From NCBI RefSeq assembly GCF_003970795.1, contig NZ_RWKW01000051.1:1-64000 (forward strand): 64,000 nt of DNA. Direction: 5' to 3'. Of the stretch, positions 28,625 through 37,019 are shown in pieces. This DNA is from Aquibium carbonis (GTDB lineage Bacteria; Pseudomonadota; Alphaproteobacteria; Rhizobiales; Rhizobiaceae). Every line of letters starts with the position of its first letter. Positions within the stretch are counted from its first letter, which is position 1. A model generated the notes under the pieces. The model ran no database searches and was not told the DNA's origin. It saw nothing but the letters and a program-made list of their open reading frames with translations. A program made the position numbers and the translations under genes.

Positions 28625-31600
28625 ATGACGGCACACGACCCCATCCGCGATCTGTCCCGCTACCGCCTGCAGGACCGCTACACGCAGCCGGCCGGGCGCG
28701 TGTTCATGACCGGCACGCAGGCGCTGGTGCGCATCGTGCTCGACCAGGCGCGGCGCGACCGGGCGGCGGGCCTGAACACCGCCGGCTTCGTGTCGGGCTA
28801 TCGCGGATCGCCGCTCGGCGGCCTCGATCTCGAACTCTGGCGCTCGAAGAAACTGATCGCGGACAGCCGCATCGAGTTCCTGCCGGCCGTCAACGAGGAT
28901 CTGGCGGCCACCGCGGTGCTCGGATCGCAGCAGGTCGAGACCAACCCCGACCGCACCGTCGAGGGCGTCTTCGCGCTCTGGTACGGCAAGGGGCCGGGCG
29001 TCGACCGGGCCGGCGACGCGCTGAAGCACGGCAATGCCTATGGCTCCTCGCCGCATGGCGGCGTGCTGGTGGTGGCCGGCGACGACCATGGCTGCGTTTC
29101 CTCCTCCATGCCGCACCAGTCCGACGTCGCCTTCATGGCCTGGTTCATGCCGACGCTGAACCCGGCGAGCGTTGCCGAATATCTCGCCTTCGGCGAATGG
29201 GGCTACGCGCTGTCGCGCTTTTCGGGCATGTGGGTCGGCTTCAAGGCGATTTCGGAGACGGTGGAATCGGCCGCCTCCGTCGCGCTATCGCCCGACCGCG
29301 CCTTCGTCGCTCCGGATTTCACGCCGCCGGCCGGCGGGCTGCACTACCGGTGGCCCGACCTGCCCGGCCCGCAGATCGAGGAACGCATGGAGGCCAAGAA
29401 GCAGGCCGTCCACGCCTTCGCCGAGGCCAATCCGATCGATCGCCACATTTACGACGTGAAGGGCGCCCGCTTCGGCATCGTCACCACCGGCAAGGGCCAT
29501 CTCGACCTGATGGAGGCGTTGCGCCTGCTCGGCATCGGCGAGGCGGAATGCCGCGAACTCGGCATCGACATCTACAAGGTCGGCATGGTGTGGCCGCTGG
29601 CGCGCCGCGACGCGCTCGACTTCGTGCGCGGCAAGGAGGAGGTGCTGGTCGTCGAGGAAAAGCGCGGCATCATCGAAAGCCAGTTCAAGGAGTATTTCTA
29701 CGACTGGCCGGGCCACAAGCCGCGCGCCATGGTGGGCAAGCGCGACGAAGCCGGCGAGCGGCTGGTGCCGTGGACGGGCGAACTGTCGCCGCGCCTGCTC
29801 GTTCCGATCGTGGCGAAGCGGCTCGAAGGGCTGTTCCCGGGCCGGGGATTTGCCGAACGCGCCGCCGTCATCACCGGCGAAACCGCGCCCGCGATCTCGG
29901 TGCCCGGCGCGACGCGCACGCCCTATTTCTGCTCCGGCTGTCCGCACAACACCTCCACGAAGGTGCCGGAAGGCTCGAAGGCGCTGGCCGGCATCGGCTG
30001 CCACTTCATGGCAAGCTGGATGGACCGCGAGACCAGTTCGCTGATCCAGATGGGCGGCGAGGGCGTGAACTGGGCCGCGTCCTCGCGCTTTACCGGTAAG
30101 GGCCACGTCTTCCAGAACCTCGGCGAAGGCACCTGGTATCATTCCGGCTCGATGGCGATCCGCCAGGCGGTCGCGGCCGGGGCCAACATCACCTACAAGA
30201 TCCTCTACAACGACGCGGTGGCCATGACCGGCGGCCAGCCGGTGGACGGCCCGGTCTCGGTGCAGGCGATCGCGCAGTCGGTCCGGGCCGAGGGCGTGGA
30301 ACGCATCGCGCTGGTCTCGGACGCGCCGGACAAGTTCCAGCCGGGCGACTTTCCGTCGGGCACGACCATCCACCATCGCCGCGACCTCGACGCCGTGCAG
30401 CGCGAGCTGCGGGACATCGAAGGCGTCACCGCGCTGATCTACGAACAGACCTGCGCCACCGAGAAGCGGCGGCGACGCAAGCGCGGCACCATGGAGGACC
30501 CGAAGACCTTCGCGGTGATCAACGAACTGGTCTGCGAGGGCTGCGGCGACTGCTCGGTGGAATCGAACTGCCTGTCGGTGGAGCCGGTCGAGACCGAATT
30601 CGGCCGCAAGCGGCGCATCAACCAGTCGTCCTGCAACAAGGACATGTCGTGCCTCAACGGCTTCTGCCCGAGCTTCGTGACGGTGGAAGGGGCGACGCGT
30701 CGGAAGACGACCGGCGTCGAGATCGACCTCGCGGCATTGTCGGCCGACCTGCCCTCGCCCGACCTGCCGGCGCTCGAGCAGCCCTACGACCTTTTGATCA
30801 CCGGCGTCGGCGGCACCGGCGTCGTGACGGTCGGGCAACTGGTCACCATGGCCGCGCATCTGGAGGCGAAGGGCGCCACGGTGCTCGACTTCACCGGCTT
30901 CGCGCAGAAATTCGGGCCGGTGCTCTCCTTCGTGCGGCTGGCGCGCACGCCGCAGGCCATCAACCAGGTCCGTGTCGACGCCTGCTCGGCCGACGCGCTG
31001 ATCGGCTGCGACATCGTCGTGTCGTCCTCGCCGAAGGCGTCGGCGACCTACCGGCCGGGCATGAAGGCGGCGGTGAACCTGGCGAAGATGCCGACCGGCG
31101 ACATCGTGCGTCGCCGCGACGCCGACCTCGCCATCGACCAGCGGCTGTCGGCGATCGCAAGCATCGTCGGACGCGACGCGCTTGCCGCGATCGACGCCAA
31201 CCACCTGTCGGAAAGGCTCTTCGGCGACAGCGTCTTCGCCAATGTGCTGATGCTCGGCTTCGCCTGGCAGCAGAGGCTGGTGCCGGTTTCGCTGGACGCT
31301 TTGCGGCAGGCGATCGAGCTCAACGGCGTCGCCGTCGAGGCCAATCACCGCGCCTTCCTGATCGGCCGGATCGCGCAGGCCATGCCGGAACGGCTGGAGG
31401 GATTGCTGGCGCCGAAGACGCCCGCGAAGGAAACGCTCGACCAGACGATCGCGCGGCGCGAGGCGTTTCTCGTCGACTACCAGGACGCCCGCTACGCGGC
31501 GCGCTATCGCCGGACGGTCGACCGCGTGCGAAGGCTCGAGCGCGAAATCGGCGGCGAGCGGCTGACCACCGCGGTGGCGAGGTCGCTGTTCAAGCTGATG

Positions 31601-32050
31601 GCCTACAAGGACGAGTACGAGGTGGCGCGGCTGCACACGCAGACGGGCTTCGCCGACCGGCTGAAGCAGGACTTCGAGGGCGATTTCCGGATCGTGCATC
31701 ACCTGGCGCCGCCCATGCTTGCCGCGGGCCACGACGCGCGCGGGCGGCCGCTGAAGCGCGCCTTCGGACCCTGGATCCGGGTGCCACTCAACGCGCTCGC
31801 GCGGCTGAAGCGGCTGCGCGGGACGGTGCTCGATCCCTTCGGCTACACGGCCGAGCGGCGCATGGAGCGGGGCCTGGTGGCCTGGTACGAAGCCAAGGTC
31901 GACGCGGCCGTGGGCCGCCTGACCCGCGACAACCAGGCAAGCCTTGCCGAGGCGCTGGCGCTGCCGATGCAGATCCGCGGCTACGGGCCGGTCAAGGAGG
32001 AAGCGGCGGCGCGGATCAAGGCGCAGATGGAGCGCCTGCTTCCTGGCTGA
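28625..32050 (+). CDS. Indolepyruvate ferredoxin oxidoreductase family protein (fused alpha and beta/gamma chains)
   Basis: The 1141-residue enzyme fuses the subunits that are separate in archaea. The N-terminal part has the pyruvate:ferredoxin oxidoreductase pyrimidine domain (GFVSGYRGSPLGGLD, about residues 55-69). The TPP-binding domain follows (FCSGCPHNTSTKVPEG near 436, GIGCHFM, GGEGVNW). A Cys cluster around 636 (VCEGCGDCSVESNC, then CNKDMSC and CP) should bind iron-sulfur centres. The gamma-type domain begins near 724 (LLITGVGGTGVVTVGQL). It would oxidatively decarboxylate aryl-pyruvates (from Trp, Phe, Tyr) to aryl-acetyl-CoA. The RBS is GGGAGG before ATG 28625. The electron acceptor is not encoded nearby. 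Confidence 0.88.
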   Translation: MTAHDPIRDLSRYRLQDRYTQPAGRVFMTGTQALVRIVLDQARRDRAAGLNTAGFVSGYRGSPLGGLDLELWRSKKLIADSRIEFLPAVNEDLAATAVLGSQQVETNPDRTVEGVFALWYGKGPGVDRAGDALKHGNAYGSSPHGGVLVVAGDDHGCVSSSMPHQSDVAFMAWFMPTLNPASVAEYLAFGEWGYALSRFSGMWVGFKAISETVESAASVALSPDRAFVAPDFTPPAGGLHYRWPDLPGPQIEERMEAKKQAVHAFAEANPIDRHIYDVKGARFGIVTTGKGHLDLMEALRLLGIGEAECRELGIDIYKVGMVWPLARRDALDFVRGKEEVLVVEEKRGIIESQFKEYFYDWPGHKPRAMVGKRDEAGERLVPWTGELSPRLLVPIVAKRLEGLFPGRGFAERAAVITGETAPAISVPGATRTPYFCSGCPHNTSTKVPEGSKALAGIGCHFMASWMDRETSSLIQMGGEGVNWAASSRFTGKGHVFQNLGEGTWYHSGSMAIRQAVAAGANITYKILYNDAVAMTGGQPVDGPVSVQAIAQSVRAEGVERIALVSDAPDKFQPGDFPSGTTIHHRRDLDAVQRELRDIEGVTALIYEQTCATEKRRRRKRGTMEDPKTFAVINELVCEGCGDCSVESNCLSVEPVETEFGRKRRINQSSCNKDMSCLNGFCPSFVTVEGATRRKTTGVEIDLAALSADLPSPDLPALEQPYDLLITGVGGTGVVTVGQLVTMAAHLEAKGATVLDFTGFAQKFGPVLSFVRLARTPQAINQVRVDACSADALIGCDIVVSSSPKASATYRPGMKAAVNLAKMPTGDIVRRRDADLAIDQRLSAIASIVGRDALAAIDANHLSERLFGDSVFANVLMLGFAWQQRLVPVSLDALRQAIELNGVAVEANHRAFLIGRIAQAMPERLEGLLAPKTPAKETLDQTIARREAFLVDYQDARYAARYRRTVDRVRRLEREIGGERLTTAVARSLFKLMAYKDEYEVARLHTQTGFADRLKQDFEGDFRIVHHLAPPMLAAGHDARGRPLKRAFGPWIRVPLNALARLKRLRGTVLDPFGYTAERRMERGLVAWYEAKVDAAVGRLTRDNQASLAEALALPMQIRGYGPVKEEAAARIKAQMERLLPG

Positions 32051-32420
32051 GGGCCGGTCCGGCTCCAACGGAGAGTCCGCGTTGCCGCGTAAGCCTCTGT
32101 TTTCGAACGGCTTTGCGGCGGCACTCCGTGCAGACGCTGGATCCGGCGGGCCGATGCCGCACGCAGCCGGCGCATGCCGAGGTTTCGCAGATAAAACGTT
32201 GACAATTTGTCATCGTGTGACAGGATCGTGATCAAGAACGCCTGACGCAGGGGAGCGAACGGGCCAGACGACCGCTCTCGTCCGCAAGGTCGCGCGCGGT
32301 TCGTTTCGGGCGGGGTCGCAACATAGACCTTGCGCCGGGCGCTCCTTCGGGCTTCCAATGAGAACAAGCGAAAGACCACCGGGAACGTCATCCAACGACC
32401 AGAACAATGGGAGAAAGACC
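32051..32420. other. Intergenic region before the first TRAP operon
   Basis: No gene is supported here. It contains the promoter-like dyad near 32199 and an untranslated leader of roughly 190 bases before the receptor gene. I see no terminator hairpin for the oxidoreductase gene. Confidence 0.6.
32199..32227 (+). promoter_or_regulatory. Probable promoter/operator of the first TRAP operon
   Basis: TTGACA (32199-32204) overlaps a dyad TGACAATTTGTCA (32200-32212), and a second TGTGACA follows. A clear -10 is missing; AGGATC at 32222-32227 is at the right spacing. TGACA/TGTCA dyads are common operators of GntR-type regulators of TRAP operons, but no such gene is in the window. Confidence 0.4.
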
Positions 32421-33398
32421 ATGATGAAGAGCTTCAAGACGCTTCTTGCCGCCACCGCGCTGACGGGCATGGCCGCAAGCGCCGCCACGGCCGAGACCTG
32501 GGACATGCCGATGGCCTATCCGGCCACGAACTTCCATTCCGAGAACGCCTCGCAGTTTGCGGCCTGCGTGAAGGAGGCCACCGGCGGGGCGCTCGACATC
32601 GTCACCCATGCGGGCGGGTCGCTTTTCTCGGGCAGCGACATCAAGCGCGCGGTGCAGACCGGCCAGGCGCCGATCGGCGAGCGGCTGATCTCGGCACACG
32701 CCAACGAGAACCCGCTGTTCGGGGTCGATTCCATCCCGTTCCTCGCCACCTCCTTCGCCGATTCCGACAAGCTGTGGGCAGCTGCACGCCCGCAGCTGGA
32801 AAAGGTCCTGGCCGACCAGAACCTGGTCTACATCTACGCCGTGCCGTGGCCGCCGCAGGGCTTCTACTTCAAGAAGGACGTGAACTCGGTCGCCGACATG
32901 GCCGGCATCAAGTTCCGGGCCTACAATGCCGCCACCGCGCGCATTGCCGAGCTGGCCGGCATGGCGCCGGTGCAGATCGAGGCCGCCGAACTCAGCCAGG
33001 CGCTGGCCACGGGCGTCGCCGAGGCCTTCATCTCGTCGGGCGCGACCGGCGTCGATTCGAAGGTTTGGGAAAGCCTGACGCATTTCTACGACGTGCAGGC
33101 CTGGCTGCCGCGCAACGTGGTCTTCGCCAACAAGGATGCGTTCGACGCGCTCGACGACGCGGCGAAGAAGGCCCTGACGGACTGCGGCGACACGGCGGCG
33201 GCAAGCGGTGCGGCCAAGTCGGAAGAACTGACCGCCGGCTACCTGAAGACGCTGGCCGACAACGGCATGACGGTCAGCGGCCCCAGCGAGCAGCTCGAGG
33301 CCGACCTCGCCGCCTTCGGCACGACGATGTCGGACGAGTGGGTGAGTTCGGCCGGCGAGGACGGCAAGGCGATCATCGACGCCTACAGGGGCCAGTAG
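32421..33398 (+). CDS. TRAP transporter substrate-binding protein, DctP type (first TRAP system)
   Basis: The 325-residue periplasmic receptor has a signal peptide (cleavage after AATA, about residue 23). DctP features are HSENASQFAACVKEATGG, HAGGSLFSGSDIKRAVQTGQ (about residues 58-77) and the Arg-containing binding strand AGIKFRAYNAATARIAEL (about 155-172), where Arg normally grips a carboxylate. The substrate is unknown; acidic metabolites or sulfonates are plausible. The RBS is GGGAGAAAG. A GC-rich hairpin (about 33424-33452) follows and may limit read-through to the permeases. Confidence 0.88.
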   Translation: MMKSFKTLLAATALTGMAASAATAETWDMPMAYPATNFHSENASQFAACVKEATGGALDIVTHAGGSLFSGSDIKRAVQTGQAPIGERLISAHANENPLFGVDSIPFLATSFADSDKLWAAARPQLEKVLADQNLVYIYAVPWPPQGFYFKKDVNSVADMAGIKFRAYNAATARIAELAGMAPVQIEAAELSQALATGVAEAFISSGATGVDSKVWESLTHFYDVQAWLPRNVVFANKDAFDALDDAAKKALTDCGDTAAASGAAKSEELTAGYLKTLADNGMTVSGPSEQLEADLAAFGTTMSDEWVSSAGEDGKAIIDAYRGQ

Positions 33399-33478
33399 CC
33401 TCCCGCACATGCTCATGACGCGCTCCGGCCCGGCGTGAAAGCCGCGCCGGAACGCCCATCCACTTGCGGGGACCCATC

Positions 33479-34000
33479 ATGGCTTCAGCAATCCGGCGCG
33501 CGCTCGACGCGGTCTACGACCTTGCCGCCATGCTCGCGGCGCTCTGCCTCGTGCTCATCCTGGCGGTCATCGTGCTCCAGATGGCCTCGCGCTGGACCGG
33601 CATCCCCTTCCCCGGCTCGTCCGAATATGCCGGCTACCTGATGGCCACCGCGTCCTTCCTCGCCTTCGCGCATGCGCTGAACCGGGGCGCGCACATCCGC
33701 GTCAGCCTGTTCCTGACCGCGCTCGGGCCGCGGCGCTTCTGGGGCGAGCTCTGGGGCCTGGCGATCGGCACCGCGGCGAGCGGCTATCTGGCATGGTACG
33801 CCGTGCGGACGGTCCAGCTGTCGATCAAGTTCAACGACGTCAGCCAGGGCCAGGACGCGACCCCGATCTGGATCCCGCAGGTGCCGATGGCGGCGGGCGC
33901 GGTGCTGCTGGCGGTCTGCTTCGCCGACAACCTGATCACCCTGATCGCGACGCGCCGGGACAACATCCGCGCCTCGGCGATCGAAGACGCGGCGGAGTAG
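33479..34000 (+). CDS. TRAP transporter small permease, DctQ type (first TRAP system)
   Basis: The 173-residue protein has four transmembrane helices (about residues 12-35, 48-65, 85-108 and 130-150) and DctQ-type motifs (FPGSSEYAGYLMATASFLAFAHAL, GAHIRVSLFL). The ATG at 33479 has GCGGGGACC in front; a TTG five codons upstream is the alternative. It couples to the large permease encoded 5 bases downstream. Confidence 0.87.
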   Translation: MASAIRRALDAVYDLAAMLAALCLVLILAVIVLQMASRWTGIPFPGSSEYAGYLMATASFLAFAHALNRGAHIRVSLFLTALGPRRFWGELWGLAIGTAASGYLAWYAVRTVQLSIKFNDVSQGQDATPIWIPQVPMAAGAVLLAVCFADNLITLIATRRDNIRASAIEDAAE

Positions 34001-34005
34001 GCGCC

Positions 34006-35319
34006 TTGGAACAGCTCCTGCCCATCGCGATCTTCCTCTTCGTCCTTTTCCTCCTGCTTGGAACCGGCGTGTGGGTGGGTCTCGCCTTGCTCGGCGTCGC
34101 CTTCGTAGGCATGGAGCTGTTCACGACGCGGCCGGCTGGCGACGCGATGATGACCGTCATCTGGCGTTCGGCCTCGTCATGGACCCTGACGGCGCTGCCG
34201 CTGTTCATCTGGATGGGCGAGATCCTGTTTCGCACGCGCCTGTCGGAGGACATGTTCAAGGGGCTGTCGCCCTGGATGGCGAAGCTGCCGGGCGGCCTCC
34301 TGCACACCAACATCGTCGGCTGCACGGTGTTTGCCGCCGTCTCCGGCTCGTCGGCCGCGACGCTGACGACCGTGGGCAAGATGTCGATCCCGGAACTGCG
34401 CAAGCGCAACTATCCCGAAAAGCACGTCATCGGCACGCTGGCCGGCGCGGCCACGCTCGGCCTGATGATCCCGCCCTCGCTGACGCTCATCGTCTATGGC
34501 GTGACGATCAACGAATCCATCACCAAGCTCTTCATCGCAGGCATCGTTCCGGGGCTCGTGCTGGCAGGCATGTTCATGCTCTATGTCGTTGCGGTGTCGC
34601 GCTTTTCGCCGGGCTACCGCCCCGATCCGGAGCCGCCGATGAGCTTTTCGCAGCGGGTTGCGAATTCGCGCTTCCTCATCCCCGTGCTGCTGCTGATCAT
34701 GGCCGTCATCGGATCGATGTATCTGGGCCTGGCGACAGCCACGGAGGCCGCCGCCATCGGCGTCATCGGCGCGCTCGCGCTGGCCGCCGCGCAAGGGTCG
34801 CTGACCTGGACGAACTTCGTCGAAAGCCTGCTCGGGGCCACGCGCACCTCGGCCATGATCGCGCTCATCCTGGCCGGCGCGGCCTTCCTGTCGCTGTCGA
34901 TGGGCTTCACCGGGCTGCCGCGGCACCTGGCCGAGTGGATCGCCGCGATGCAGCTGTCGCGCTTCGAGCTCCTGATGATGCTGCTCGTCTTCTACATCAT
35001 CATCGGCTGCTTCCTGGACGGCATCTCCTCGGTCGTTCTCACCATCGCCGTCGTCGAACCGATGATCCGGGCGGCGGGCATCGACATCATCTGGTTCGGC
35101 ATCTTCATCGTGGTGGTGGTGGAGATGGCGCAGATCACGCCGCCCATCGGCTTCAACCTGTTCGTGCTGCAGGGCATGACGCGCCACGAGATGAGCTTCA
35201 TCGCGCGGGCCGCCTTCCCGATGTTCCTGATCATGGTGGTGATGGTGTTCGTGCTGATCGCCTTCCCCCAGCTGGCCACCTGGCTGCCCGACAACATGCG
35301 CCCCAGCGCGGCGGGCTGA
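34006..35319 (+). CDS. TRAP transporter large permease, DctM type (first TRAP system)
   Basis: The 437-residue permease has about twelve helices. DctM signatures are PLFIWMGEILFRT, CTVFAAVSGSSAATLTTVG (about residues 105-123), LGLMIPPSLTLIVYGV and the C-terminal repeat ITPPIGFNLFVLQG. The Na+-coupled large subunit does the translocation. It starts with TTG at 34006, five bases after the DctQ stop; the usual DctM N-terminus begins exactly there. Confidence 0.88.
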   Translation: MEQLLPIAIFLFVLFLLLGTGVWVGLALLGVAFVGMELFTTRPAGDAMMTVIWRSASSWTLTALPLFIWMGEILFRTRLSEDMFKGLSPWMAKLPGGLLHTNIVGCTVFAAVSGSSAATLTTVGKMSIPELRKRNYPEKHVIGTLAGAATLGLMIPPSLTLIVYGVTINESITKLFIAGIVPGLVLAGMFMLYVVAVSRFSPGYRPDPEPPMSFSQRVANSRFLIPVLLLIMAVIGSMYLGLATATEAAAIGVIGALALAAAQGSLTWTNFVESLLGATRTSAMIALILAGAAFLSLSMGFTGLPRHLAEWIAAMQLSRFELLMMLLVFYIIIGCFLDGISSVVLTIAVVEPMIRAAGIDIIWFGIFIVVVVEMAQITPPIGFNLFVLQGMTRHEMSFIARAAFPMFLIMVVMVFVLIAFPQLATWLPDNMRPSAAG

Positions 35320-35333
35320 CGGGCGCGGACGAC

Positions 35334-36074
35334 ATGGACCTCGTGGCCTTTACGGGACTTGGCGCGCCATGGCTCGTGGTCGTCGGCCTGATCATCGTCC
35401 TGGCCGCGATCGTGCAGCTCGGGCTGGGCATGGGCTTCGGGCTGACGGCGGCGCCGCTGCTGGCCCTGATCGACCCCGCGCTGGTGCCCGGACCGACGCT
35501 CATCCTCGGCATGCTGAGCTCGACATGGGGCGCGATCGGCGAGCGCCAGGCGATCGCCTGGAACGAGGTCGGCATCGGCTCGATCGGCCGGGCGGCAGGC
35601 GTCGTCATCGCGACGGGCGTCCTGACCGTGCTGGCGGGCGGGCGGGGCTTTTCCATCGCCTTCGGCCTGATGGTGGGTCTTGCGGTGGCGATGTCGATCT
35701 ACGGCCGGCGGATCCCCTTCACCCGGCGCAACCTCATCGGCATGTCGACGCTGTCGGGGCTGATGGCCACCATCACCTCGGTCGGCGCGCCGCCGCTCGC
35801 GCTGATGTACCAGGACCGGCCCTCCGCCGAGGCTCGCCCCACGCTCGCCGCCTTCTTCGCGCTCGGCTGCCTGTTCTCGCTGGCCGGGCTGGCCGCGAGC
35901 GGTCACGCGGGGAGCCGCGACCTGGTGCTGGCCGGGCTGATGCTGCCGCCGATGCTTGCCGGCATCGTCGTCGCCCGGGGCCTGCGTGGACGCTTCGACC
36001 GCCGCTATCGGCCAGCCCTGCTCACCGTGGCCGGGGTCGCCGCGGCGCTGCTCGTGCTGCGGGGGCTGGCGTGA
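35334..36074 (+). CDS. TauE/SafE-type sulfite exporter family permease
   Basis: The 246-residue protein has seven to eight hydrophobic helices, of the TSUP family. The N-terminal repeat IVQLGLGMGFGLTAAPLLALIDPALVPGPTLILGML (about residues 22-57) carries the family's GxGxGxxxxP-like turn, and LIGMSTLSGLMATITSVGAPPLALM is the second-repeat equivalent. TauE/SafE proteins export sulfite or organosulfonates. It lies 14 bases after the TRAP genes and overlaps the next gene by 4 bases, so it belongs to that operon. Confidence 0.8.
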   Translation: MDLVAFTGLGAPWLVVVGLIIVLAAIVQLGLGMGFGLTAAPLLALIDPALVPGPTLILGMLSSTWGAIGERQAIAWNEVGIGSIGRAAGVVIATGVLTVLAGGRGFSIAFGLMVGLAVAMSIYGRRIPFTRRNLIGMSTLSGLMATITSVGAPPLALMYQDRPSAEARPTLAAFFALGCLFSLAGLAASGHAGSRDLVLAGLMLPPMLAGIVVARGLRGRFDRRYRPALLTVAGVAAALLVLRGLA

Positions 36075-37009
36075 ACAGGCTCGCGGCGCTGCTTTCGCTC
36101 GCCGGACGGCATGGCCGCGCCGTGCTGGTGGTCGGCCTTCTCGCCGGCATCGCCCTGCCCGGTCTCGCCCTCGCCATGAAGCCGTGGATCGCCGAGCTGG
36201 TGGCGGGGCTGCTCTTCATCGCCGCGCTCAGGGTGGGGCCACGCCAGGCCTTCGGCGCGCTGGCCGACATCCGGGCCTCGCTCGGCGTCGCGCTGGTCTA
36301 CCAGGTGGCGCTGCCGGTGGTGCTGCTGGTCGCCTTCGGCCTTCTGGGCTGGCACGGCGCGCTGGCCACCGGGCTGGTGCTGATGGCGGCGGCGGCGCCG
36401 ATCTCGGGCAGCCCCAACCTGACGGTGATGACGGGAAACGATCCGGCGCCGGCGCTGCGGCTGATGGTGCTCGGCACCGCGATCCTGCCCCTGACGGTCA
36501 TCCCGGTGTTCTGGCTGGCGCCGGTGCTCGGCGAACCCGGCGCCGTGGTCGGCTCGGCCGCGCGGCTGCTCGTCATCATCGGCGGCGCGGCGGGCGCCGC
36601 CTTCCTGATCCGCGGCCTGCTGGTGAAGAACCCCGCGCCCGCCACGATCGCGGCCTTCGACGGCTTGTCGGCGATCGCCATGGCCATCGTGGTGGTGGGG
36701 CTGATGTCGGCCGTTGGCCCCGCCATCCGCGAACGGCCGGCCGATCTGGCGCTGGCGCTCGGCGCCGCCGTCGCCGGCAATTTCGGGCTCCAGATCGCGG
36801 CGGCGACGGTCTTGAAGCGAATCGCGGCGCAGCCGGCCGTCGCCGCGCTCGGCATCATCGCCGGGAACCGCAACATCGCGCTGTTCCTCACCGCCCTGCC
36901 CGCTGCCGTGACCGATCCGCTGCTGCTGTTCATCGGCTGCTACCAGGTGCCGATGTACCTGACGCCGATCCTGCTGCGCCGGCTCTATCCGCCGCCGCGG
37001 GCGGAGTGA
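36071..37009 (+). CDS. Bile-acid:Na+ symporter (BASS)-like permease
   Basis: The 312-residue protein has about nine to ten hydrophobic helices. Motifs such as AAAAPISGSPNLTVMTGNDPAPALRLMVLGTAILPLTVIPVF (about residues 110-151) and ALGIIAGNRNIALFL (about 257-271) fit the BASS/Arsenical-resistance-3-like fold with its two discontinuous helices. The GTG start at 36071 overlaps the preceding stop. The substrate is unknown; together with the TRAP and TauE genes it may move an organic anion. Confidence 0.65.
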   Translation: MNRLAALLSLAGRHGRAVLVVGLLAGIALPGLALAMKPWIAELVAGLLFIAALRVGPRQAFGALADIRASLGVALVYQVALPVVLLVAFGLLGWHGALATGLVLMAAAAPISGSPNLTVMTGNDPAPALRLMVLGTAILPLTVIPVFWLAPVLGEPGAVVGSAARLLVIIGGAAGAAFLIRGLLVKNPAPATIAAFDGLSAIAMAIVVVGLMSAVGPAIRERPADLALALGAAVAGNFGLQIAAATVLKRIAAQPAVAALGIIAGNRNIALFLTALPAAVTDPLLLFIGCYQVPMYLTPILLRRLYPPPRAE

Positions 37010-37019
37010 CCGTCCTGCC

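Noticed and set aside
29285-32068. Open frame of 927 codons on the minus strand opposite the indolepyruvate oxidoreductase
   Set aside because: Antisense shadow of a gene with conserved TPP and Fe-S motifs; low-complexity Arg/Gly/Asp-rich translation and no ribosome-binding site.
33424-33452. GC-rich hairpin between the first dctP and dctQ considered as a terminator
   Set aside because: The stem is imperfect and has no T-run; it is better seen as a possible attenuating or stabilising structure within one operon.
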